Shown here piece by piece: positions 44,211 through 51,617 of a DNA stretch of 64,000 nucleotides. Origin of the DNA: Gammaproteobacteria bacterium (GTDB lineage Bacteria > Pseudomonadota > Gammaproteobacteria > SZUA-152); the NCBI GenBank assembly GCA_032250735.1, contig JAVVEP010000007.1, positions 1-64,000 of the forward strand. Reading direction: 5' to 3'. Positions within the stretch are counted from its first letter, which is position 1, and each line of letters starts with the position of its first letter. The notes under the pieces were generated by a model, which worked only from the letters and a program-made list of their open reading frames with translations, did no database searches and was not told the DNA's origin. Both the position numbers and the translations under genes were made by a program.

Positions 44211-45299
44211 ATGTCTTTACAAAAAACTATTCAAATTTTGGGCGGCCTGCTGCCGCTGTTGCTGCTGGGCTGTGCCTCCACCGTGGAGAAGTCGGCGGAC
44301 AAGCCGCTCTACTGGCCCAGTGCGCCGGTGGAGCCCCGTTATCAGTATGTCACCACGCTTCGCTCTGAGGAGAGTGTGCGCGCGGTGACTGCGGAAGACC
44401 GCTTCAAGAGGGCGATGACAGGTGAAAAGGAACAGCCGCGCGTACTGGGCAAACCGTTTGATGTGGCGGCGGGGCATGGCCTGGTGGTGGTGACGGATAC
44501 GGTGTTGCGCAAGGGCTTTATCTTTAATCTGCCGCGCCAGAAAATGTACCAGTTCGGGCACCTGGGTAAGCAGGGTGTGCTGGCCAAGCCGATGGGGGTG
44601 GCGGTTGGCCCCGACAGCCAGATCTATATCGCTGACGTGAGCGCCAGAACGGTGTTTGTGTATGACGCCTATGGCATGTTCAGGCTGGCGATGGGGGGTA
44701 TGGAGGAGTTCGATCGGCCGGTGGACGTGGCGGTCTCGCCCGATGGTCAGCGGATCTATGTGGTGGATGCGGGCGGTATCGACAGCCCTCGACACCGGGT
44801 GGTGGTCTTCGACGCGAACGGGGTAAAACAGTTCGCCTTCGGCGAGCGTGGCGAGGGCACGGGGCAGTTCAACCTGCCGACCCAGTTGGACGTGGCCCCC
44901 GATGGCACGGTCTATGTGCTGGATGCCGGTAATTTCCGCGTGCAGGCCTTTACCGCGACCGGCGGATTTTTGCGCACCTGGGGAAAGGTGGGCCGTGGTT
45001 TTGGGGATCTTGCGCGGCCGCGAGGGCTGGCGGTCGGCACCGATGGGAATGTCTACGTCAGCGATGCGGCGTTCAGGAATGTGCAGGTATTTACCCCGCA
45101 GGGCCAGTTGTTGCTGGCGATTGGTAGCGAGGAGATCGCCGACCGGCCGGGGCAGTACGCCATGCCGGCCGGCGTAGCGCTGGATGAGTTGGGGCATGTG
45201 TATATCGTGGATCAGGCCTTTGCCAAGGTGGATGTGTTGAAGCAATTGAGCGAGGCAGAGCGGGCGGAAGTTGTCGAGCAACGGGACCTGCTAAAATAA
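44211..45299 (+). CDS. NHL-repeat beta-propeller lipoprotein (1)
   Basis: A 362-aa lipoprotein: signal peptide MSLQKTIQILGGLLPLLLLG with Cys21, then WPSAPVEPRYQYVTTLRSEE (a motif shared with the lipoprotein at 55045), and about six NHL repeats (KPMGVAVGPDSQIYIADVS, RPVDVAVSPDGQRIYVVDAG, LPTQLDVAPDGTVYVLDAGN, RPRGLAVGTDGNVYVSDAAF, MPAGVALDELGHVYIVDQAF). The frame opens at 44049; ATG 44211 is preferred for its signal peptide. NHL propellers are protein- or ligand-binding scaffolds. It begins the multiheme cytochrome cluster. Confidence 0.9.
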   Translation: MSLQKTIQILGGLLPLLLLGCASTVEKSADKPLYWPSAPVEPRYQYVTTLRSEESVRAVTAEDRFKRAMTGEKEQPRVLGKPFDVAAGHGLVVVTDTVLRKGFIFNLPRQKMYQFGHLGKQGVLAKPMGVAVGPDSQIYIADVSARTVFVYDAYGMFRLAMGGMEEFDRPVDVAVSPDGQRIYVVDAGGIDSPRHRVVVFDANGVKQFAFGERGEGTGQFNLPTQLDVAPDGTVYVLDAGNFRVQAFTATGGFLRTWGKVGRGFGDLARPRGLAVGTDGNVYVSDAAFRNVQVFTPQGQLLLAIGSEEIADRPGQYAMPAGVALDELGHVYIVDQAFAKVDVLKQLSEAERAEVVEQRDLLK

Positions 45300-45871
45300 C
45301 GGTCGTGCGTGCCAAGACGTGCTTGCGGGAAAATTCGCTTATATTCTAAACAGAATATAAATCGGAATTGCAGTCGAAGTGAGAATATAAAGTCTTCGTT
45401 AGTCAAATAAAATTTGTGTGAACCCGATCACAGTTTTAGGGTTTATTTTTTATCGATACGCGAATGATAGGGTGACAAATTTTCTTGGGTCATATTGGTA
45501 ATTGATTGTTTTTTAAGGTTGTTATGGAAAATTTTTTTGACGATTCGAAGATTAAAGTCCGATTTGGTGATAATGTATCGAGAAGCCTGAAAAGTTGACA
45601 TTTCCCGGATGGGCATGCTAAAAAGTATGCACAAGTTAGGGAGAAGTTTTCAGGACGGGTTTGTAACCGTTAATGACAAAACAAGATGCGCCGATTAGTT
45701 ATTAACGAATGGGTTGCATCAGCGCGATGTCACTTGGAGCGGCGAAGGTTAGGAAGCGAGAATAGGAAGTAATAGATAGATCAATTAGTTTGAGCAGCAA
45801 GAAGACCAGGCAGTAAGCAGCAACGATTTAGAATCTATAAATTAAATGCACGAGGCCATAGGGGGTTTCAA
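45300..45871. other. Long leader region of the cytochrome cluster
   Basis: A 572-bp AT-rich region without a convincing gene. It contains a perfect CRP-type palindrome at 45417-45432 and several AT-rich stretches that could hold promoters. The weak minus-strand frames here lack ribosome-binding sites and family features. Confidence 0.5.
45417..45432 (+). promoter_or_regulatory. Perfect CRP-type operator
   Basis: TGTGAACCCGATCACA matches TGTGA-N6-TCACA in all ten fixed positions and extends as AAATT/AGTTTT. It lies 440 bp before the tetraheme cytochrome gene. A TATCGATAC sequence follows at 45451, near the position of a -10 box for class II activation. Confidence 0.65.
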
Positions 45872-46828
45872 ATGAATCATTTTGTGAAAGCAGCGGTAGC
45901 AACAGCAGTCGTCCTGGGTACATCCCTGGTCGCTGTTAGCGCATCGGCGGGTATTACCAATACCCGCCATAATCTGGGCGCAACGGGCACCGGACCAAAT
46001 CATACGGCTGATACGGGAGAAATTTGTATCTTCTGCCACACGCCACACGGTGGTGACACCGGTGCACCGGTGCCAATTTGGAATAAGAAATTGACTACGG
46101 CGACCTTCACTACCTACGATCAACTGGGCACCTCCACCCTGGATGCTGCGGTGGGTCCGGTGGGTTCGGTCTCTCTGGCCTGTCTGACCTGTCACGATGG
46201 TACCCAGGCGATCGATAACATCCTCAATGCCCCGGGTTCCGGTGGTTTTGATGCAACCGGCGGTGGTGCCAATGGTCTAGGCTGGACCTGGACCACAGAC
46301 GGTACCCTGGATATAAATGGTACATTCCAGGGCTCTGTGGATGGCGGTGGCGCCAATATCTGGGAGATCGGTACCGATCTGCGAAATGATCACCCGGTGA
46401 GCATGCAGTATGGTGGTGGTGGTTATTCTGTCAGCAATCTGAACGGTGGCGGCCTTGGTGCTACCGGGGCGACACGGGATGAAGACTTCTTCCCGGCCAC
46501 TCCGATTGGTACTGCTGGCCGCTGGTATGTCGATAATACTGTAGCAGGTACGACCGGTAGCTTTGATAAGTGGGATTTCAAGCTCTATACCCGCGACACC
46601 ACAGGCTTTGCGGCTAACGCGAATAATGGTGCGGCCTTTGCGGGCGAGAAAGAGCCCTTCGTAGAGTGTGGTTCCTGCCATGATCCTCACTTCGAGACCA
46701 CCACCTTCCTGCGTATGCCAGGTACGGTTGACCTGACTACGGCTCTTGGTGGCGGCACTACGTCGGTGGCGGCAGCAAGTCAGTCCAATACCGGTAGTCG
46801 TGTTTGTTTGACCTGCCACAACAAGTAA
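45872..46828 (+). CDS. Exported tetraheme c-type cytochrome
   Basis: A 318-aa secreted cytochrome c. The signal peptide ends about residue 26 (VAVSASAG). Four CxxCH sites: Cys52-His56 (CIFCH), Cys104-His108 (CLTCH), Cys266-His270 (CGSCH), Cys312-His316 (CLTCH). Distal His candidates at 33 (TRHNL), 59 (TPHGG), 174 (NDHPVS) and 273 (DPHF) fit bis-His ligation of four low-spin hemes. The CIFCHTPHG and CLTCHDG motifs mark the doubled-CxxCH family. A Gly-rich region (130-200) separates the second and third heme. Its layout, with four hemes and no membrane anchor, is shared with polymerising tetraheme cytochromes; polymerisation is only inferred. The N-terminal module recurs in the 11-heme proteins at 56271 and 61494. 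Confidence 0.92.
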   Translation: MNHFVKAAVATAVVLGTSLVAVSASAGITNTRHNLGATGTGPNHTADTGEICIFCHTPHGGDTGAPVPIWNKKLTTATFTTYDQLGTSTLDAAVGPVGSVSLACLTCHDGTQAIDNILNAPGSGGFDATGGGANGLGWTWTTDGTLDINGTFQGSVDGGGANIWEIGTDLRNDHPVSMQYGGGGYSVSNLNGGGLGATGATRDEDFFPATPIGTAGRWYVDNTVAGTTGSFDKWDFKLYTRDTTGFAANANNGAAFAGEKEPFVECGSCHDPHFETTTFLRMPGTVDLTTALGGGTTSVAAASQSNTGSRVCLTCHNK

Positions 46829-46859
46829 GCTGAGTCAGCTTTTGGTGGGTAGGTAGAGG

Positions 46860-46901
46860 GCTGGCAGCCTGGCGGAGACGCCCAGGCTGCCAGCTTTTTT
46901 T
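46860..46901 (+). terminator. Strong intrinsic terminator
   Basis: GCTGGCAGCCTGG / CCCAGGCTGCCAGC stem, 8-nt loop, seven T residues. It ends the tetraheme cytochrome transcript, so later genes need another promoter. The remaining 46902-47162 contains no recognisable gene. Confidence 0.95.
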
Positions 46902-47162
46902 ATGCGCGTTTAAAAATCGTCTGGTAGTCGTCTTCTGGCGTTAGTCTGGATATTTCATGTGTTGCGTGAGGCTTGCGTCACGGGATTGATTTCACGAGGC
47001 CCTTTTCCTGATCATGATGTATCGGTGATGATGGCCGACTGAGAAAACCGCCTTTAAGAAAATCTCCTTCGTAGAATCAAAGGTCTCACGAGGGCGCGTG
47101 CAATTTATGAAATATCCGGGTTAAATACGGTCTGGGTTAAATACAGTTAAGGGTAAAAATAG

Positions 47163-48191
47163 ATGCGTATTTTGCAGGTGGTGTTGTTTTTATGTGTGTT
47201 GCAGGGCGTGAGCGGCGTAATAGTGGCTGCACCGGCCGCTGATGCGGCGCCCCCGACGGCGGCAGCCGCTGAGGCCAATAAGGCGACCGCGACGGCTGGG
47301 TCGAAGGCGCTGGACTATATCGCCATCGTCAATGGCGAGCCTGTCTCCATGGGTGAGTATGTTTCGGCATTGCGCCGAGGCATGCAGCAGCGTTTCTATC
47401 ATGGCAAGGTGCCGGAAGAGGAGATCAAACAATACCGTAAAGAGGTCGCCGAGGGTCTGGTGGAAAAGGCCTTGCTGGTGCAGGAGGCAAAGCGGCGCAA
47501 GCTGCAGCCGGATGCAGAGGCGGTGGAGCAGAGTGTAAAGGCCTTTGATGCCAAGTATCAGGACAATCCGGACTGGCAGAAGGCCCGTGAGACGGTGCTG
47601 CCGCAGGTGCGCGAGAAGCTCAATAACGAAAGCCTGGCAAAGGTTCTGGAAGATCGGGTACGCGATGTACCGGCGCCCACGGCGGATGAGCTGAAGCGCT
47701 TTTATGAGGACAGCAAGGATCTTTTTACTACGCCTGAGCGGGTCAGGGTGTCGCTGATATTGTTGCGTGTGGATCCCGCATCGACCCCGGAGGTATGGAA
47801 GCAGGCCAGCGATGAGGCGGCCTCTATCGTTGAGCGCATCGGTGCGGGCGGCGATTTCGCAGAGCTGGCGCGCATTCACTCCAGTGATAAATCGGCCCAA
47901 AATGGCGGCGATATGGGTTTTGTGCACACCGGCATGCTCGGTGAAAACGCCCAAAAGGTGCTGGACATCATGGAAGTTGGTGAGGTGTCCTCGCCGGTGG
48001 TGTTATTGGAAGGGGTGTCGATTTTTCGCCTGGACGAGCGCGAGAAGCCCAGTCTGAACAGTCTGGATGCCGTAAAGGAACGGGCGGAACAGTTGTACCT
48101 GCGCGATAAGGGTGAGGCGGCGTGGAAAAAGCTTCTGGCAGATTTACGTAGCGCCGCCACCATTGAGATGAATGATGCACCCTGGCGTTAA
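47163..48191 (+). CDS. Periplasmic parvulin-type peptidyl-prolyl isomerase
   Basis: A 342-aa exported PPIase: signal peptide (MRILQVVLFLCVLQGVSGVI), an Ala-rich linker (25-48), a SurA/PpiC-type chaperone region (about 50-180, VNGEPVSMGEYVSALRRG) and one parvulin domain (about 193-294: VRVSLILLRVD, FAELARIHSSDKSAQNGGDMGFV, VLLEGVSIFRLDERE). It would help fold exported proteins in the periplasm. Being inside a cytochrome and beta-barrel cluster, it is probably dedicated to these clients, as PPIases are in other extracellular electron-transfer clusters. Confidence 0.92.
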   Translation: MRILQVVLFLCVLQGVSGVIVAAPAADAAPPTAAAAEANKATATAGSKALDYIAIVNGEPVSMGEYVSALRRGMQQRFYHGKVPEEEIKQYRKEVAEGLVEKALLVQEAKRRKLQPDAEAVEQSVKAFDAKYQDNPDWQKARETVLPQVREKLNNESLAKVLEDRVRDVPAPTADELKRFYEDSKDLFTTPERVRVSLILLRVDPASTPEVWKQASDEAASIVERIGAGGDFAELARIHSSDKSAQNGGDMGFVHTGMLGENAQKVLDIMEVGEVSSPVVLLEGVSIFRLDEREKPSLNSLDAVKERAEQLYLRDKGEAAWKKLLADLRSAATIEMNDAPWR

Positions 48192-48287
48192 CGAAGCCTG
48201 CCGGTAGCGGTGATTGTCACCAGGATATTTGCGCCATTTATTTGGCTAACATACACTGCACATCATTGGTTGTGTACGGGTTGACCT

Positions 48288-48324
48288 GAGCCTGCCTCCA
48301 CGTTTAAACCACGGATTCAGGCTG
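48288..48324. repeat. Palindromic repeat (TTAAACCACGGATTCAGG family)
   Basis: AGCCTG...CAGGCT imperfect palindrome containing TTTAAACCACGGATTCAGGC, related to the hairpin at 6740-6770. It lies in the 337-bp gap before the beta-barrel gene, which otherwise shows nothing certain. Confidence 0.5.
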
Positions 48325-48528
48325 AGAAAAATAAGCGTATCAATAACGCGTGAAAGTGGCAGCGGGAAGAGTGGCCGCTGATTCGGCCCTGGCATGTGTG
48401 TTCTGTGTCAGGTGCCTGGGCTGGCTGGGTAGACAGCGCGACTGTGTAGAGTGGGGGGTGTTTCGTACGGTGAGGTGATGGTCTGTGTACGTCTATTGCG
48501 GCCACCATGGGTACGATTTTTAATCACT

Positions 48529-50283
48529 ATGTTTTCTAGCGGCTTATATCTGCGGCACCGGTTGCTATTGGTGGCTGGCGTCTTGTGTCTGCTGAGTGCC
48601 GATGCCTTTGCGGCCTTTGGTGGGCTGGTGCCATTGAGCTGGTCGGGGCAGCTGGCCTACAATTATGGCTATGTGAATAGCGCGGGAAACGAGTCGGAGA
48701 CAACCAGCCTGATGTTGGGTGTGGATGCGGCCGGCTATATCTGGAAACCCTGGTTTGCCACCACGTCGATGGCGCTGAACCTGGGGCTGTCGAATACGGA
48801 AACCTCGGCGAGCAGCTCGGATTCTGTGGTGGGGACCGGTAGTTTTTCCCTGGGCGTGTTTCCGGGCAGTCGCTTCCCCTTTTCGCTGACCTATGCGCAG
48901 ACCGACAGCCGTTCCCAGTCAGTCCAGTCTTTTTCCGAGTCATCAGGTGATGTCAGTTTTCATGTGACACGTTTGTCGCTACGGCAGAGTTATCGCCCGC
49001 GCGCCTATCGGCAGCTGTATAACGCCTGGTATTACCTGACCGAGTTTGAGGGGGACAATTTTGGCTCCGAAAGCACGACCTATGGGCTGGAGTATTCACT
49101 GCGGTTGACCCATCAGTCGTTTGTCGTGAGCGGGGCACACTCATCAACCAGGACCCAGGGTGGCACCGTAGAACCGTCGGTGGATTCGCTGTCGCTGAAT
49201 CATGTCTATACACCGAGCAATGAGCTGGGCGTGAACAGCCTGGTTTCCTATGTCGAGGTTGACCCGGGCGGTACAGGCACGATTTCGCAGGATTCCCAGG
49301 CATTTAGCGCCTTTTACTGGCGTCCGGAGCATCGTGCGGTGAATGTTTCGGGGGGTGTCCGGCTGTCGGAGAGTGTGTCGGAGGGCACCGACACAACGAC
49401 CACCCGCAGTCTGAATACCAACCTGAGTGTGGGCTATCGCATAACCCGGGCGTTAAATTTTAGCGCGGGTGCCTCGGTAGGTACCTTCGACAGCGAAAAT
49501 GCACAGACCTTGTCGACCTCGCAGACGGCGGATATGTCGTATACCGGCTCGCGCTATCAATTCGCAGGCTATTCCTATTCCTGGCAGTGGGGTGGGGGAG
49601 TGTCCAATGCCACCACCCGCACCGACACATCGCTGACGTCGATATCCACTGACAGACAGTCCGTGAGGACGGGGATTGGTCATAATCTTTCCAGGTCGTG
49701 GCAGGGCGGGCCCAGCTCCTCGGTAACGGCGGGCGTGTCACAGGCGGCCTCCGGCAGCAAAAATTCCGAGTCTGATGAGCTTTCGAGCACGCTGAATCAC
49801 GGGGTCAATATGAGCTGGAACCGCCGTGGTCAACGGGGTTCGGTGTATTTCAGCACAAGGGCGGGTGATTCGAGGAGTTATGGGGAGAGAGATGCGGTCT
49901 TTAACGATTTCGGCGCCAGCGTGAACGCGGATTACGAGATCAGCCGATTAAGCAGTGTATCGGGAAATATGGATTTCTCGGCCAGCCAGAGTGAGACGGA
50001 AAATGAGGCGGGTGGGAAAGAGGTGAGTGGAAACCGGACCCTTGGCGGTGGCGCGGCGTACCGGCATCAGCGCCCCTTTGGTATTTACAATCTGCAATTT
50101 TCCTCCAATCTGACCGGCAGCAAGCAGATTGATAGTCCGCAACCGAGCTCCACGTTGCGCTGGGAGTCGCTGTTTCGCTATAGTTTGGGCCTGCTAACGA
50201 CATCGCTGACGTTTCGGGTCTCTGAGACGCCTGGCGGCACTGTGACCAAGTCAATGAGTTTTCAGGCTACCCGAAGTTTTTAA
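48529..50283 (+). CDS. Large outer-membrane beta-barrel protein
   Basis: A 584-aa predicted outer-membrane protein. The signal peptide is MFSSGLYLRHRLLLVAGVLC ending at DAFA; the mature part is almost entirely alternating beta strands rich in Ser/Thr/Tyr/Gly (WSGQLAYNYGYVNSAGNESE, SFVVSGAHSSTRTQGGTV, NTNLSVGYRITRALNFSAGA), and the last strand ends in Phe (SFQATRSF). The number of strands is probably above 20. Upstream in-frame starts at 48451 and 48478 exist (the latter has GGTGAGGTG before it), so the start is not certain. In the cluster it is the natural candidate for the pore through which heme chains cross the outer membrane. It contains no heme motif. Confidence 0.83.
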   Translation: MFSSGLYLRHRLLLVAGVLCLLSADAFAAFGGLVPLSWSGQLAYNYGYVNSAGNESETTSLMLGVDAAGYIWKPWFATTSMALNLGLSNTETSASSSDSVVGTGSFSLGVFPGSRFPFSLTYAQTDSRSQSVQSFSESSGDVSFHVTRLSLRQSYRPRAYRQLYNAWYYLTEFEGDNFGSESTTYGLEYSLRLTHQSFVVSGAHSSTRTQGGTVEPSVDSLSLNHVYTPSNELGVNSLVSYVEVDPGGTGTISQDSQAFSAFYWRPEHRAVNVSGGVRLSESVSEGTDTTTTRSLNTNLSVGYRITRALNFSAGASVGTFDSENAQTLSTSQTADMSYTGSRYQFAGYSYSWQWGGGVSNATTRTDTSLTSISTDRQSVRTGIGHNLSRSWQGGPSSSVTAGVSQAASGSKNSESDELSSTLNHGVNMSWNRRGQRGSVYFSTRAGDSRSYGERDAVFNDFGASVNADYEISRLSSVSGNMDFSASQSETENEAGGKEVSGNRTLGGGAAYRHQRPFGIYNLQFSSNLTGSKQIDSPQPSSTLRWESLFRYSLGLLTTSLTFRVSETPGGTVTKSMSFQATRSF

Positions 50284-50374
50284 TGTGGGGTAAGATGTGC
50301 GTCGCGCTAACATAATAAAATTACAGTTGGTGCATGAATTCTAGTTTATAGGTGAATTGATGGAGGGAGGCTCT

Positions 50375-50782
50375 ATGTTCAAGTCAGCGACAATTGGCTT
50401 GTTGAGTATGTTGGCTGTACTGGTGTTGCCGCAGGCAGCTCAGGCTGAATATGCTGACGTAGTAATCAACAATTATGCCGATGCGGCGGGTATGCGGCCT
50501 GCAGTATTTCCGCACTGGTATCACCGGATTCGTTTCCGTTGCAAGGTCTGTCATGCAGATCTGGGTTTTGCATTCAAGGCCGGCGGCAACAAAATCACCA
50601 TGGCGAAGATCATCGACGGTAAATTCTGTGGCGCATGCCACAACGGTGAGATTTCATGGTCGGTTGAGAACTGCGGCATGTGTCACTCCGGCGTGCCGGG
50701 AACACCGACCCAGATCCACGGTAGTACCGTACAGCGCCTGGTTGCACCGACCTATAAATCGCTGGGTCAGCCCGCTAAATAA
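50375..50782 (+). CDS. Exported triheme c7-type cytochrome
   Basis: A 135-aa small cytochrome: signal peptide ending PQAAQA, then three CxxCH sites: CKVCH (56-60), CGACH (85-89), CGMCH (100-104). The FPHWYHRIRFRCKVCHADLG segment with paired upstream His matches the c7-type triheme domain (first heme preceded by F-x-H-x3-H). Such proteins are periplasmic electron shuttles. GGAGG precedes ATG 50375 (frame opens at 50357). It follows the beta-barrel gene and precedes a second triheme gene by 22 bp. Confidence 0.92.
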   Translation: MFKSATIGLLSMLAVLVLPQAAQAEYADVVINNYADAAGMRPAVFPHWYHRIRFRCKVCHADLGFAFKAGGNKITMAKIIDGKFCGACHNGEISWSVENCGMCHSGVPGTPTQIHGSTVQRLVAPTYKSLGQPAK

Positions 50783-50804
50783 CTAACAAGGAGGGGGGAA
50801 TAAA

Positions 50805-51461
50805 ATGAAAATTACACGCTTCTTGTTGGGCGCGATGACAATTTGCATGTTCATTGGGATGAATGTGCAGGCGGCTGAAGCACCAATGAAGGATGTAAAG
50901 TCTGCCAAAGGTAATGTCAGCGGGGCGAATACGTTTAACCGCCTGCTGAAGAAAGACGAGCACCGCAACGCAGCGCCACCCGAGGATGGTATTCATGACG
51001 CGGCTAATGATGGCACCCATGTTCTGCAGCCACCGTTGATTGCCTATGACGGACTGCCAACCACTGAATTTGGGAACTATGTCGATTGGGTGAAGGCTCT
51101 TGATGAAGGCCTGCTGAAACCGCGTTATGACCGTTTTGATCCCACTGTTGAGCCTCTGGTGATGGATCTGGACATCGTGCGCGAAGTCAAGGCATCCATG
51201 CCGGATGTGGTGTTTCCGCACAAGCCGCATACAAAATGGCTACATTGCTCGAACTGTCATCCTAAAATCTTTATCCCTCAGCGCAACGCCAACGTGATTA
51301 ACATGTCGGCGATTTTGTTGGGTGAGAAGTGTGGTGTCTGTCATGGCAAGGTGTCGTTCCCAATTACCACCAAGTCCTGCACAAAATGCCACTCGAAGCC
51401 TAAACCGGCTGACTGGAAGCCACCGCAGAGTGAAGCCAGCCTGACAAACCCATGGCGCTAG
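50805..51461 (+). CDS. Exported triheme c7-type cytochrome
   Basis: A 218-aa cytochrome: signal peptide about residues 1-24 (MNVQAAEA), a region PPEDGIHDAANDGTHVLQPP and NYVDWVKALDEGLLKPRYD of unknown role, then VVFPHKPHTKWLHCSNCHP with CSNCH, GEKCGVCHG and CTKCH heme sites. It is the paralogue of the protein at 53425; the two share the EDGIHD and FPH.PHTKWL.C.NCHP motifs. The N-terminal 110 residues are extra relative to simple c7 proteins. An AGGAGGGGGGAA site lies just before the ATG. Confidence 0.92.
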   Translation: MKITRFLLGAMTICMFIGMNVQAAEAPMKDVKSAKGNVSGANTFNRLLKKDEHRNAAPPEDGIHDAANDGTHVLQPPLIAYDGLPTTEFGNYVDWVKALDEGLLKPRYDRFDPTVEPLVMDLDIVREVKASMPDVVFPHKPHTKWLHCSNCHPKIFIPQRNANVINMSAILLGEKCGVCHGKVSFPITTKSCTKCHSKPKPADWKPPQSEASLTNPWR

Positions 51462-51512
51462 TCGTAACCGACGTTCGGGATTAAAGGGTGGTCTAGGTTT
51501 TTAGACAGAAAT

Positions 51513-51543
51513 ACGGCGCAGATTCACGTCTGCGCCGTTTTTT
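51513..51543 (+). terminator. Intrinsic terminator
   Basis: ACGGCGCAGA-TTCACG-TCTGCGCCGT followed by T residues, ending the barrel/triheme transcript. Confidence 0.93.
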
Positions 51544-51617
51544 GCTCTTTCAGGGTTACAGGTTTCAGCTGGCAGTGACGATAAATCAGTAAATCAGCTT
51601 TCTGTATAGGTGTATGT

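Noticed and set aside
43110-45281. Long minus-strand frames opposite the porin and first NHL gene
   Set aside because: Shadow frames of well-supported plus-strand genes; composition rich in His, Gln and Thr.
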